The notes under the pieces were generated by a model, which was not told the origin of the DNA, made no database searches, and saw nothing but the letters and a program-made list of their open reading frames with translations. Shown here piece by piece: positions 17,854 through 25,746 of a DNA stretch of 64,000 bases (position 1 is the first letter of the stretch; each line of letters starts with the position of its first letter). The position numbers and the translations under genes are program-made. This DNA is from Mucilaginibacter ginsenosidivorans (GTDB taxonomy: Bacteria; Bacteroidota; Bacteroidia; Sphingobacteriales; Sphingobacteriaceae), in the NCBI RefSeq assembly GCF_007971025.1, contig NZ_CP042436.1:2170001-2234000 (forward strand). The letters run 5' to 3'.

Positions 17854-18228
17854 ATGGCAAACTTCGAACATGATGCTTTGACTGAGAAAATCATCGGTTG
17901 TTGCTTTAATGTTCATAGCTCATTAGGTCCGGGCTTCAATGAAAAGATATATTCTAATGCATTGCAGCGTCAATTAATTAATGAGCATTTAAGTTTTGTG
18001 GCTGAAAAGGAATTTAACGTATTATTTGATGGTGAGCTGGTAGGAAAATTCAGATGCGATCTTTTTATTGAAAGTGAAATAATTGTCGAGCTTAAATCGG
18101 TGACGGGATATATACCAAAGCTTTTCCAAAGTCAATTATTATCCTATTTGAAAGCTAGCAAAATTAAAACAGGCTTATTGATTAATTTTGGAAATTCAAG
18201 TTGCGAAGTGAAAAGGCTATCGGTGTAA
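17854..18228 (+). CDS. GxxExxY family protein, PD-(D/E)xK nuclease-like
   Basis: A 124-residue cytoplasmic protein of the GxxExxY family. The signature is the segment HSSLGPGFNEKIYSNAL (residues about 21-37); the C-terminal half has CDLFIESEIIVELKSV, whose D...ExK spacing fits the catalytic core of PD-(D/E)xK nucleases, followed by QSQLLSYLKASKIKTGLLINFG. The family's biological role is unknown. It interrupts the ftsY-rimO pair and is bracketed by inverted copies of the CACCGATT repeat; its own stop codon lies within a copy (ATCGGTGTAATC). This suggests one transferable unit. Confidence 0.85.
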   Translation: MANFEHDALTEKIIGCCFNVHSSLGPGFNEKIYSNALQRQLINEHLSFVAEKEFNVLFDGELVGKFRCDLFIESEIIVELKSVTGYIPKLFQSQLLSYLKASKIKTGLLINFGNSSCEVKRLSV

Positions 18229-18288
18229 TCAAGTAAAGATTGGTGTAGTAAATAGATGAAGACAAATAATAAGAAATCGGTGGAATCA
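18219..18288 (-). repeat. CACCGATT repeat, inverted copies right of the GxxExxY gene
   Basis: ATCGGTGTAATC (18219-18230), a degenerate ATTGGTGTAGT (about 18239-18249) and AAATCGGTGGAATCA (18274-18288) are inverted relative to the left copies. The last lies within the first codons of rimO and encodes part of its N-terminal extension. Confidence 0.78.
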
Positions 18289-19581
18289 CCGCAACGAATA
18301 AACGTAGTCACTCTTGGTTGCTCAAAAAACATCTATGACTCTGAAGTATTGATGGGTCAGCTGAAAGGTAACCGGTTCGATGTGGTGCATGAAGCTGAAG
18401 CGGGTAAGAATGATATCGTTGTCATCAATACCTGCGGATTTATCGACAATGCAAAACAGGAATCTATAGATACTATCCTGCAATACAGCGAGCTGAAGGA
18501 GCAAGGGAAGATAGGCAAGGTGATCGTTACCGGTTGCCTTTCCGAGCGTTACAAGCCTGAACTGGAAGCCGAGATCACCAATGTCGATTCGTGGTTTGGT
18601 ACCAATGACCTTCAGAACCTGCTGCATTCGGTAGGGGCAAATTATAAACACGAACTGATAGGCGAACGCCTGCTGACCACTCCAACGCATTTTGCCTACT
18701 TTAAGATTGCCGAGGGCTGTAACCGGCCATGCTCGTTTTGCGCCATACCGCTGATGCGGGGCAAGCACGTAAGCAAGCCGATGGATGAACTGGTTAATGA
18801 AGCGAAAAATCTTGCCAAAAACGGCACCAAAGAACTCATTTTAATCGCCCAAGACCTCACCTATTATGGGCTGGATATTTATGGCAAGCGCAACCTGGAT
18901 GAACTATTGCGGCGATTATCCGATGTAGATGGCATTGAATGGATACGCCTGCAATATGCTTATCCTTCCGGTTTCCCGATGGAGATACTGGACGCTATGA
19001 ACGAGCGCGACAATATTTGTAAATACCTGGATATGCCGCTACAGCACATAACCGATAATATGCTAAAGTCGATGCGCCGCGGAATAACCAAACAAAAAAC
19101 CATCGACCTGGTGGACCAGATAAGGGATAAGGTGCCGGGCATTGCCATGCGAACTACGCTCATAACCGGTTACCCCGGCGAAACGGAACAGGATTTTGAG
19201 GAAATGCAGCAATGGGTGGCCGAAACGCGTTTCGACCGGTTAGGATGCTTTACCTACTCGCACGAGGAAAAGACCAGCGCATACAACCTTATTGATGATG
19301 TGCCCGATGAAGTAAAACAGGAAAGAGCGGATATTATTATGGAAATTCAGCAGGGAATTTCTTTCGAAAAGAACCAGGAAAAGGTCGGTAAAACCTATAA
19401 AGTGCTTATTGATAAAAAGGATGGCGGCTATTTTGTTGGTCGCACCGAATACGACTCTCCCGAAGTTGATAACGAAGTTTTAATAGCCGCAGACAAGCAT
19501 TACGCCACCGCAGGCAGTTTTGTCAACGTGAAGATAGACAGCGCCGAGGACTTCGATCTTTATGGACAAATTGTAAAATAA
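18256..19581 (+). CDS. rimO: Ribosomal protein uS12 methylthiotransferase RimO
   Basis: A 441-residue radical-SAM enzyme that adds a methylthio group to the conserved aspartate of ribosomal protein S12. The N-terminal MTTase domain has the three cluster cysteines C22, C60 and C94; the radical-SAM CxxxCxxC is C155, C159, C162 (EGCNRPCSFCAIP); a TRAM-like domain closes the protein. The first ~13 residues (MKTNNKKSVESPQ) are partly encoded by a CACCGATT-type repeat and are probably not conserved. It normally follows ftsY closely, here with the GxxExxY cassette between them. Confidence 0.96.
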   Translation: MKTNNKKSVESPQRINVVTLGCSKNIYDSEVLMGQLKGNRFDVVHEAEAGKNDIVVINTCGFIDNAKQESIDTILQYSELKEQGKIGKVIVTGCLSERYKPELEAEITNVDSWFGTNDLQNLLHSVGANYKHELIGERLLTTPTHFAYFKIAEGCNRPCSFCAIPLMRGKHVSKPMDELVNEAKNLAKNGTKELILIAQDLTYYGLDIYGKRNLDELLRRLSDVDGIEWIRLQYAYPSGFPMEILDAMNERDNICKYLDMPLQHITDNMLKSMRRGITKQKTIDLVDQIRDKVPGIAMRTTLITGYPGETEQDFEEMQQWVAETRFDRLGCFTYSHEEKTSAYNLIDDVPDEVKQERADIIMEIQQGISFEKNQEKVGKTYKVLIDKKDGGYFVGRTEYDSPEVDNEVLIAADKHYATAGSFVNVKIDSAEDFDLYGQIVK

Positions 19582-19691
19582 GTTTCCGCCTCTTTGTTTT
19601 AGGATTATAAAATCTAATTTCGGGATAATTAATAATGTTGATCGAAGTTTGGTTGGGCCAAAATAGTAGATCTTAAATCTTGAATCCCAAA

Positions 19692-21296
19692 ATGCAGCCT
19701 TCCTGTATAGACTATAAAGACACCGGGTTTTTCTCGCAAACGGTTATTGATTATTTGGAAGACAAGCCTGAACTAAGACCCTTTTATAGTTACCGGCCCG
19801 ATATGGAAGGCTTTCGGCAGATACTGAAGGATGAAAAGGTATCAGCCGACCGCGAGCTGCTTGTTGAAGTGCTTTTAAAGCAATACGGGAATGTCTCCGA
19901 TACAGGTAAGTTCCCCCTTCAGGGGGTTAGGGGGCAGATAGCTCTTCTTAAAGAATCAAATACCTACACCATAACTACAGGTCATCAGTTAAACATCTTT
20001 GCCGGGCCGCTTTACTTTATCTACAAGATAGTTACAGCGATAAAGCTTGCGCGACAATTGAAGGAAACTTTCCCGGATAAAACCTTTGTGCCGGTTTACT
20101 GGATGGCTTCAGAAGATCATGATTTTGCCGAGATCAATTATACCAATATCGGCGGCAAAAAAGTGCATTGGTGGTACGAGGCAACCGGCGCAACGGGTCG
20201 CATTAATCCCGATACCATGCGCCAGGCACTGAATCAATATAAAGGAGTTTTAGGTTTGGAGCATCATGCGGCTGAACTGGCTGAAATAGTGGAGAAAGCC
20301 TATTCAGGTTTTGATAAACTGGCCGACGCTACCCGTTATTTGGTGAATGCGCTTTTCGGACAGTACGGTTTGGTTATTATCGATGCGGACGATCATCGCC
20401 TGAAACAGCAATTCGCCCATATCATCGAAGAGGACATTATCGGGGAGAACAGCTTTAAAAATATATCAGCTACCAATGAGCAGTTGGTGAAACTTGGCGT
20501 GCATATACAGGTAAATCCCCGCGAGATCAACTTTTTTTACCTGGCGGACGGGCTGCGCGAACGGATAGTTTTTGAAGACGGACTTTATAAGGTATTAAAT
20601 ACCGAGATCGGTTTTTCGAAAGCAGAATTAATACAGGAGATTAAAAATTACCCGGAACGGTTCAGCCCGAATGTGGTGATGCGCCCTCTTTACCAGGAAT
20701 ACATTTTACCTAACATCGCCTATATTGGGGGCGGGGCGGAGATTGTTTACTGGCTCGAACTTAAATCGAACTTTGATCATTATAAGGTCGATTTGCCTGC
20801 GCTTGTCCTGCGTAACTCCGGGTTAATTATATCAAAGCGCACTTCGGCTAAAATAAAGTGCATGGAACTGGACCCCTGCGAGCTATTCAAAAGCACCGAC
20901 GCGATAAAGAACGACTGGGTCAAAAACCATAGCGAACATCAACTCTCCCTGCAGGGCGAATTGAAAAGCTTTCAGCAGCTTTTTGAAAAGATAAAGCAGG
21001 TATCATCCAAAGTCGATAAAACCTTAGTGCCGGCTACTGCAGCCGTGGAAGCTCGACTGGAGCATGCGATCAATAATCTTGAAAAGAAGCTGATCAGGGC
21101 CGAAAAGAATAACTATCAAACCCGGCTGGAGCAAATAGACCACGTGCGGGCGGAGCTTTTTCCGAAAGATAGTTTGCAGGAGCGTACCGAAAATTTCGGC
21201 CTGTTCTATGTGAAATGGGGGCAGGAGTTTATTGACGAACTTATCAAACACTTTGAGCCGTTGGATTTTAAGTTTACAGTGCTGACGGAGGAATGA
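19692..21296 (+). CDS. bshC: Bacillithiol biosynthesis cysteine-adding enzyme BshC
   Basis: A 534-residue enzyme proposed to attach cysteine to glucosaminyl-malate in the last step of bacillithiol synthesis. Family hallmarks are TITTGHQLNIFAGPLYFIYKI (starting about residue 93), VYWMASEDHDFAEIN, and the C-terminal coiled coil (VEARLEHAINNLEKKLIRAEK). The ATG at 19692 is preferred to an in-frame TTG at 19680. Residues about 73-82 (KFPLQGVRGQ) are encoded by a dispersed intergenic-type repeat lying in frame, just before the conserved TGHQL block. Other bsh genes are not in the window. Confidence 0.94.
   Translation: MQPSCIDYKDTGFFSQTVIDYLEDKPELRPFYSYRPDMEGFRQILKDEKVSADRELLVEVLLKQYGNVSDTGKFPLQGVRGQIALLKESNTYTITTGHQLNIFAGPLYFIYKIVTAIKLARQLKETFPDKTFVPVYWMASEDHDFAEINYTNIGGKKVHWWYEATGATGRINPDTMRQALNQYKGVLGLEHHAAELAEIVEKAYSGFDKLADATRYLVNALFGQYGLVIIDADDHRLKQQFAHIIEEDIIGENSFKNISATNEQLVKLGVHIQVNPREINFFYLADGLRERIVFEDGLYKVLNTEIGFSKAELIQEIKNYPERFSPNVVMRPLYQEYILPNIAYIGGGAEIVYWLELKSNFDHYKVDLPALVLRNSGLIISKRTSAKIKCMELDPCELFKSTDAIKNDWVKNHSEHQLSLQGELKSFQQLFEKIKQVSSKVDKTLVPATAAVEARLEHAINNLEKKLIRAEKNNYQTRLEQIDHVRAELFPKDSLQERTENFGLFYVKWGQEFIDELIKHFEPLDFKFTVLTEE
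19908..19937 (+). repeat. Dispersed CCCCCTTCAGGGGGTTAGGGGG repeat inside bshC
   Basis: The stretch AAGTTCCCCCTTCAGGGGG plus TTAGGGGGCAG has a CCCCCT/AGGGGG hairpin and resembles an interspersed repeat usually found between genes. Its GC-rich homopolymer runs stand out from the surrounding coding sequence. Confidence 0.65.
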
Positions 21297-21352
21297 ATTT
21301 AACTTTAAATTTATTTTCTTTCAGTATATTGCAGACAAAACAATCCTGAACC

Positions 21353-22657
21353 ATGAAATGTCATTTTAAATCTTATTTGCTGATCTTATCAGTATTAATC
21401 ATCTTAATTTCTTCCTGCTCAAAAAAAGAAGCAACTCCTCCTCCCAATAACAAACCGGCACTTACAATTACAGCATTAAGCGTTACCTCTGGTCCGTTTA
21501 ATACGAGTGTGGTTATTACCGGTACTGCTTTCAATACTAATATAGCTGATGATAAAGTCTTTTTTAATGGTAAAGCAGCAACAATAACCACAGCAACGGC
21601 AACTCAATTAACGGCAATTGTACCTGTAGGCGCAGGAACGGGCAATGTTACAGTGTCAGTAAATAATGGTGCGGCAGTTTCCGGACCGGTGTTTACTTAT
21701 CAATTGTCAGCTGTTGTCAGCACACTCGCAGGGAGTACAGCTACAGGTTCAGCTGATGGAAAAGGTGCGGTGGCCAGCTTTAGCATAGCCTATGGGATCA
21801 CTTCTGATGCGAGCGGTAATTTGTATGTTGCAGGCAAAAATGATTTTTTGGTCAGAAAGATCACTCCTGACGGTACAGTTTCTACTCTTGCTGGTAATGG
21901 TACTGTCGGTAAAGCTGATGGTAAAGGCACGGATGCAAGCTTCTCAGAGCCACTTTATATTACGTTTGGTCCCGATGGAAATTTATATTTAACTGATTTT
22001 ATTTTCGGTTCAGTCCGCAAAATAACGCTTGCCGGCGATGTAACCACCATGCAGATTATCACAAATAATACAGGGATCACCAATCCATTTTCGACTCCTG
22101 GAGGTGTCGTGGCTTCCGATGGAAATTTATATATAGCCAATTATGGATTCAGTTATATAACAAAACTAAATAATAATGGCTTGGCGACAATTTTCACGGG
22201 TACAGATCAACATGATATAGTAGATGGAGGCCATGGAATCGCACAGCTATCCAGCCCGCAGGGTATGAAGATCGATCAAAATGGAACGATTTATTTCGTT
22301 GATGCGAATGCAATCCGGAAAGTTGATAAGGATGCCTTGGTTACAACGCTCGCAGGTAACAAAGCAGGGGGCGATACGGATGGAACAGGGTTGGCAGCAA
22401 GGTTTAATGGTCCAAGAGACCTGGCTATTGACAAAGACGGGAATATATATATAACCGATACCGGTAATCGACTTATTCGTAAACTCGGTATAGATGGTAT
22501 AGTGAGCACTGTGGCCGGAAATGCTGCCCTGCTGTCATCGCAGGATGGTGTAGGTACAAGTGCAGGGTTCCAATCGCCTACAGGAATATGTATTGATAGT
22601 AATGGCGTTATATATGTTACCGATCATAATGAAGTGCGAAAGATTATTTTTGAATAA
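21353..22657 (+). CDS. Lipoprotein with IPT/TIG domain and NHL beta-propeller (paralogue 1)
   Basis: A 434-residue predicted surface lipoprotein: the lipobox cysteine follows LIILISS near residue 22, a short proline-rich linker leads to an IPT/TIG domain (about 38-118, ITALSVTSGPFNTSVVITG ...), and then about six NHL blades of the pattern V-S-T-L-A-G ... G-I-T-x-D-x-x-G-N-L-Y-V ... R-K-I-T. Such propellers bind proteins or glycans; no catalytic residues are visible. A paralogue of the same architecture is at 23250. The upstream AATCCTGAACCATGAAA is also matched in the paralogue. Confidence 0.85.
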   Translation: MKCHFKSYLLILSVLIILISSCSKKEATPPPNNKPALTITALSVTSGPFNTSVVITGTAFNTNIADDKVFFNGKAATITTATATQLTAIVPVGAGTGNVTVSVNNGAAVSGPVFTYQLSAVVSTLAGSTATGSADGKGAVASFSIAYGITSDASGNLYVAGKNDFLVRKITPDGTVSTLAGNGTVGKADGKGTDASFSEPLYITFGPDGNLYLTDFIFGSVRKITLAGDVTTMQIITNNTGITNPFSTPGGVVASDGNLYIANYGFSYITKLNNNGLATIFTGTDQHDIVDGGHGIAQLSSPQGMKIDQNGTIYFVDANAIRKVDKDALVTTLAGNKAGGDTDGTGLAARFNGPRDLAIDKDGNIYITDTGNRLIRKLGIDGIVSTVAGNAALLSSQDGVGTSAGFQSPTGICIDSNGVIYVTDHNEVRKIIFE

Positions 22658-22660
22658 AGC

Positions 22661-23209
22661 TTGTTGATAGTGAATTTCCAATCCACCATTCTAACCATCC
22701 CCGGGATCGGCGGCTCAGGTCCCACGCACTGGCAAACCCTTTGGGAAAAAGAATATGGTTTTACCTGCGTGCAACAACGGGAATGGGATACACCTGATAG
22801 TGATGAGTGGGTGGAAACAATAAACAATTATATTCAAAAACTTGACCCCGCGAACCTTATTGTTGTCGCCCACAGCGCAGCTTGCGTTGCTTTTATACAC
22901 TGGGTAAAAAAATATAATGTCGTTATAAAAGGCGCTTTACTGGTTGCGCCAGCCGACGCTGACGCTCCGACTTTCCCGCCAGGAACATCCGGATTTGCGC
23001 CGGTTCCATTAAATAAATTGCCGTTCCCATCGATAGTGGTGACAAGTTCCAACGATCACTTCGTTACTTTGGAACGGGCCAGACAATTTGCGGATGTGTG
23101 GGGTAGTCAATTTGTCAATATTGGTGAGGCTGGGCACATCAATGTAGCGTCGGAATATGGGGAGTGGCAGCAGGGGTTGGAGATACTGAATGATTTGGAT
23201 TGTATTTAA
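22661..23209 (+). CDS. RBBP9/YdeN family alpha/beta hydrolase
   Basis: A 182-residue serine hydrolase. LTIPGIGGSGPTHWQTLWE is the family start, the nucleophile lies in VAHSAACVA, the acid in SSNDHFV and the histidine in EAGHINV. The initiation codon is uncertain: TTG at 22661 or 22664 or GTG at 22670 (VNFQSTILTIPG), the last fitting the family best. It begins within 13 bases of the preceding lipoprotein stop, so is cotranscribed with it. Substrate unknown. Confidence 0.88.
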   Translation: MLIVNFQSTILTIPGIGGSGPTHWQTLWEKEYGFTCVQQREWDTPDSDEWVETINNYIQKLDPANLIVVAHSAACVAFIHWVKKYNVVIKGALLVAPADADAPTFPPGTSGFAPVPLNKLPFPSIVVTSSNDHFVTLERARQFADVWGSQFVNIGEAGHINVASEYGEWQQGLEILNDLDCI

Positions 23210-23225
23210 TTGGAATTTTTGTTAT

Positions 23226-23247
23226 TTTAGGAATTGAAAATCCTAAA
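23226..23247. promoter_or_regulatory. Small hairpin just before the second NHL lipoprotein
   Basis: TTTAGGA and TCCTAAA pair around ATTGAAAA; the ATG follows two bases later. It could hide or expose the initiation region. The similar TCCTRAACC before the first paralogue lacks the left arm. Confidence 0.35.
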
Positions 23248-23249
23248 CC

Positions 23250-24488
23250 ATGAAAAGGTTCGTTATCTCTCAAAACACAATATTGTTAGCCCTTTTTTTT
23301 GTCATTTCAGCTTGCTCCCAAAAAAGCTCTAATCCACAACCACAAAAAGCTTCCAACCTTGCAATTACATCTATTAATGTGACGACAGGGCCTTACAATA
23401 CCCAGGTTATAATAAATGGAACAGGTTTTGACGCAACAAAAGCAAATGACAACGTTTTTTTCAATGGCAAAGCCGCAACTATTACGGCAGCAACTATTAC
23501 CCGGTTGACAGCAACTGTACCAGTTGGTGCAGGTACCGGCGTGGTAACAGTATCGGTAAATAATGGGACACCAGTTGCGGGCCCGGTATTTACTTATCAA
23601 GTCACTGCAACGGTGACAACATTTGCAGGAAGCGGACTAACAGGTTTCACAGACAGTCAGGGCACGGGAGCGTCATTTAGCGGGTTGTGGGGTATTGCGA
23701 TAGACCCGTCAGGAAATTTATTTGTCACAGATGTTTCTTTAGTGCGCAAGATCATGCCAGACGCAACTGTACGCTTTTTTGCAGGCAATGTTTCAGGGGG
23801 TTACCAGGACGGAAAGGGCTCACTGGCATCTTTCCAGGAACCATGGGGTATCACTTGCGATGCAACAGGGAATTTATATGTTGCAGATATGTTAAAGATC
23901 AGGAAGGTAACACCTGATGGAACGGTTTCAACAATCCAGTCAAGTTCGGCATTTTTTGCTGATTATAAAGGAGTTGTTTTGGATGCCGCTGGAAATTTAT
24001 TTGCGTTAGACGCTGGAAATAGACTCATATTAAAAATATCGACCGACGGCGCCACCGGTACTTTAGCAAGCGATTTTGCTTATCCACGTGCAATTTGTAT
24101 AGATAAGGCAGGGGATTTATTTGTGGCTGACGAAGGCGCAAACAAAGTAATAATGGTTACCTCTAGCGGAACGGTGACAACTTTAGCCGGGAGCGGGGCA
24201 AAGGGTGCCAACGACGGACCTGCTATGTCCGCTTCTTTTAAAGATATTACAGGTATCGCTGTCGATGCTGCCGGGAATGTTTATGTCAGCGATTCGGGTA
24301 ATTACACCATTAGAATGATAACACCGGACGGAACAGTAAGCACAATTGCAGGGAACGGCATTCAAGGTTTTAAAGATGGCCAGGGGCTTAGTTCGCAATT
24401 ATTTAGCCCACAAAACCTATCTATCGACAATTCGGGTAACATCTATGTGGCCGATGACTTGAAAGTGCGTAAAATTACGCTTCAATAA
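23250..24488 (+). CDS. Lipoprotein with IPT/TIG domain and NHL beta-propeller (paralogue 2)
   Basis: A 412-residue paralogue of the lipoprotein at 21353 with the same order: lipobox FFVISAC (Cys about residue 22), IPT/TIG domain (about 38-118, with the shared INVTTGPYNTQVIINGTGF and VPVGAGTGVVTVSVNNG), and about six NHL blades ending KVRKITLQ. The IPT halves of the two are clearly closer to each other than the propellers. The hydrolase gene lies between the two, so the pair arose by duplication around it or the hydrolase was inserted later. It ends one base before the convergent P1 peptidase. Confidence 0.85.
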   Translation: MKRFVISQNTILLALFFVISACSQKSSNPQPQKASNLAITSINVTTGPYNTQVIINGTGFDATKANDNVFFNGKAATITAATITRLTATVPVGAGTGVVTVSVNNGTPVAGPVFTYQVTATVTTFAGSGLTGFTDSQGTGASFSGLWGIAIDPSGNLFVTDVSLVRKIMPDATVRFFAGNVSGGYQDGKGSLASFQEPWGITCDATGNLYVADMLKIRKVTPDGTVSTIQSSSAFFADYKGVVLDAAGNLFALDAGNRLILKISTDGATGTLASDFAYPRAICIDKAGDLFVADEGANKVIMVTSSGTVTTLAGSGAKGANDGPAMSASFKDITGIAVDAAGNVYVSDSGNYTIRMITPDGTVSTIAGNGIQGFKDGQGLSSQLFSPQNLSIDNSGNIYVADDLKVRKITLQ

Positions 24489-25670
24489 TTACTTCACCAT
24501 CCCGTGCTTTCGCAATAGCCTAATAACCGCATCATGAGGAAGGGCATACGAAGTATTCCCGTTAATGCCCTCCATGGTCTCTGCCGCAACCATGGCGTTG
24601 ATGATAGCCTCTTCGACTGACTGCACCGTAGCTTCAAACAGGGGATTGATCTGGTCGTTCGATATCATTTCGACCTGCGTTGATCTCTCGCGGCTGAAAG
24701 CGTCGGGGTTTGCTGTAGAGAAAGCTGTAAAAATATCACCTGAACTGTTTTCTCCGCGGCCGCCAACAATGCCGATGCCAAGGGGTACCCTTGCAGCGAT
24801 CCTTTTCAACTGGTGTGGCAATAGGGGGGCATCTGTTGCCACAACAACAATAATGGAACCCTGTCCTTCAGGTTTTTTGTATTCAGGGGGCGTTACTAAT
24901 TTGTTGTTCAGCGTATCCTTTAATTCCAAACCAACCGGTACGCCGGCTATGGTCAGGTTCTTTTTCCGGCCGAAATTTGATTGCACCAGCACGCCCAGGG
25001 TATACTGCTTGCCGTTGATGGTAAAAACCCGCGAGGCGGTGCCCGTTCCTCCCTTAAAGCCCAGGCACATCATGCCAGTGCCGCCGCCCACGTTGCCTTC
25101 CTGCACAGGGCCGGGCTTGGCTGAGTCCAAAGCTTCATAAGCATTGGCTTCTTTCACATGGAAACCATAAATGTCATTCAAAAATCCATCATAGGTTTCG
25201 GCCACTACCGGGTAGGTGTACCAAAAATCCTCGCGATACCAGTTTTTATCCACAAACCATTTTAATACAGCATCGCGTACGGTGCCTACACTGTTGGTAT
25301 TGGTGATCATGACCGGGCTTTCCAGAAACCCCGACTCCGTTATCCAGGTGGTGCCCGTCATTTCGCCGTTGCCGTTCAGTGAATACCAATTAGCAAATAC
25401 AGGGTGATGGTTTACTTTACCATTTGGGAAAATAGCCGTTACACCCGTTCGTACCGGCCCCTTGCCAATATGGTCCTTACCAGAGCCGCTTATTATCGTG
25501 CTGAACCCAACTTCGACACCAGGCACGTCGGTAATAGCATTATATTTACCCGGTGTGCCGGTAAAAGGGATACCAATATCCCGTGCACGCGGTTTTTGAG
25601 CGAAGGCTGAAGTTGAGATCGAAATAAAAATGATCCAGGGGCAAATTGTTTTGAGACGGTGATGAAGCAT
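24489..25670 (-). CDS. P1 family peptidase (DmpA/beta-aminopeptidase-like), exported
   Basis: A 393-residue N-terminal-nucleophile hydrolase of peptidase family P1, related to DmpA L-aminopeptidase D-esterase and beta-peptidyl aminopeptidases. A signal peptide (ISTSAFAQ, residues to about 25) sends it to the periplasm. Family blocks are NAITDVPGVEVG, GNVGGGTGMMCLGFKGGTG, and ENSSGDIFTAFSTAN, which contains the self-processing site where a serine becomes the N-terminal nucleophile of the second chain. Here the residue before that serine is Ser rather than Gly or Asn. The gene is single and convergent with the lipoprotein. Confidence 0.88.
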   Translation of the reverse strand: MLHHRLKTICPWIIFISISTSAFAQKPRARDIGIPFTGTPGKYNAITDVPGVEVGFSTIISGSGKDHIGKGPVRTGVTAIFPNGKVNHHPVFANWYSLNGNGEMTGTTWITESGFLESPVMITNTNSVGTVRDAVLKWFVDKNWYREDFWYTYPVVAETYDGFLNDIYGFHVKEANAYEALDSAKPGPVQEGNVGGGTGMMCLGFKGGTGTASRVFTINGKQYTLGVLVQSNFGRKKNLTIAGVPVGLELKDTLNNKLVTPPEYKKPEGQGSIIVVVATDAPLLPHQLKRIAARVPLGIGIVGGRGENSSGDIFTAFSTANPDAFSRERSTQVEMISNDQINPLFEATVQSVEEAIINAMVAAETMEGINGNTSYALPHDAVIRLLRKHGMVK

Positions 25671-25733
25671 AGGGTATGGCTTTATAGTTTAAATATAGCT
25701 ATTTCCCTTTGCTACTGCTTCTGCTACTTTAAT

Positions 25734-25741
25734 TATCTTTG
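25734..25741 (+). promoter_or_regulatory. Candidate -7 box of ldh-type gene (leaderless)
   Basis: TATCTTTG matches TAnnTTTG exactly; a TTTG lies 22 bases upstream (CCCTTTGCTAC), fitting the -33 element. The ATG follows after CCGCA, five bases, so little or no leader is possible. Confidence 0.65.
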
Positions 25742-25746
25742 CCGCA

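Noticed and set aside
17854..18228. GxxExxY unit as a classical transposon or integron cassette
   Set aside because: No transposase, no target-site duplication and no attC-like site were seen; only inverted repeat words bracket it.
24565..25140. Plus-strand open frame (191 codons) opposite the P1 peptidase
   Set aside because: The peptidase motifs on the minus strand are intact and the plus frame lacks any domain or start context.
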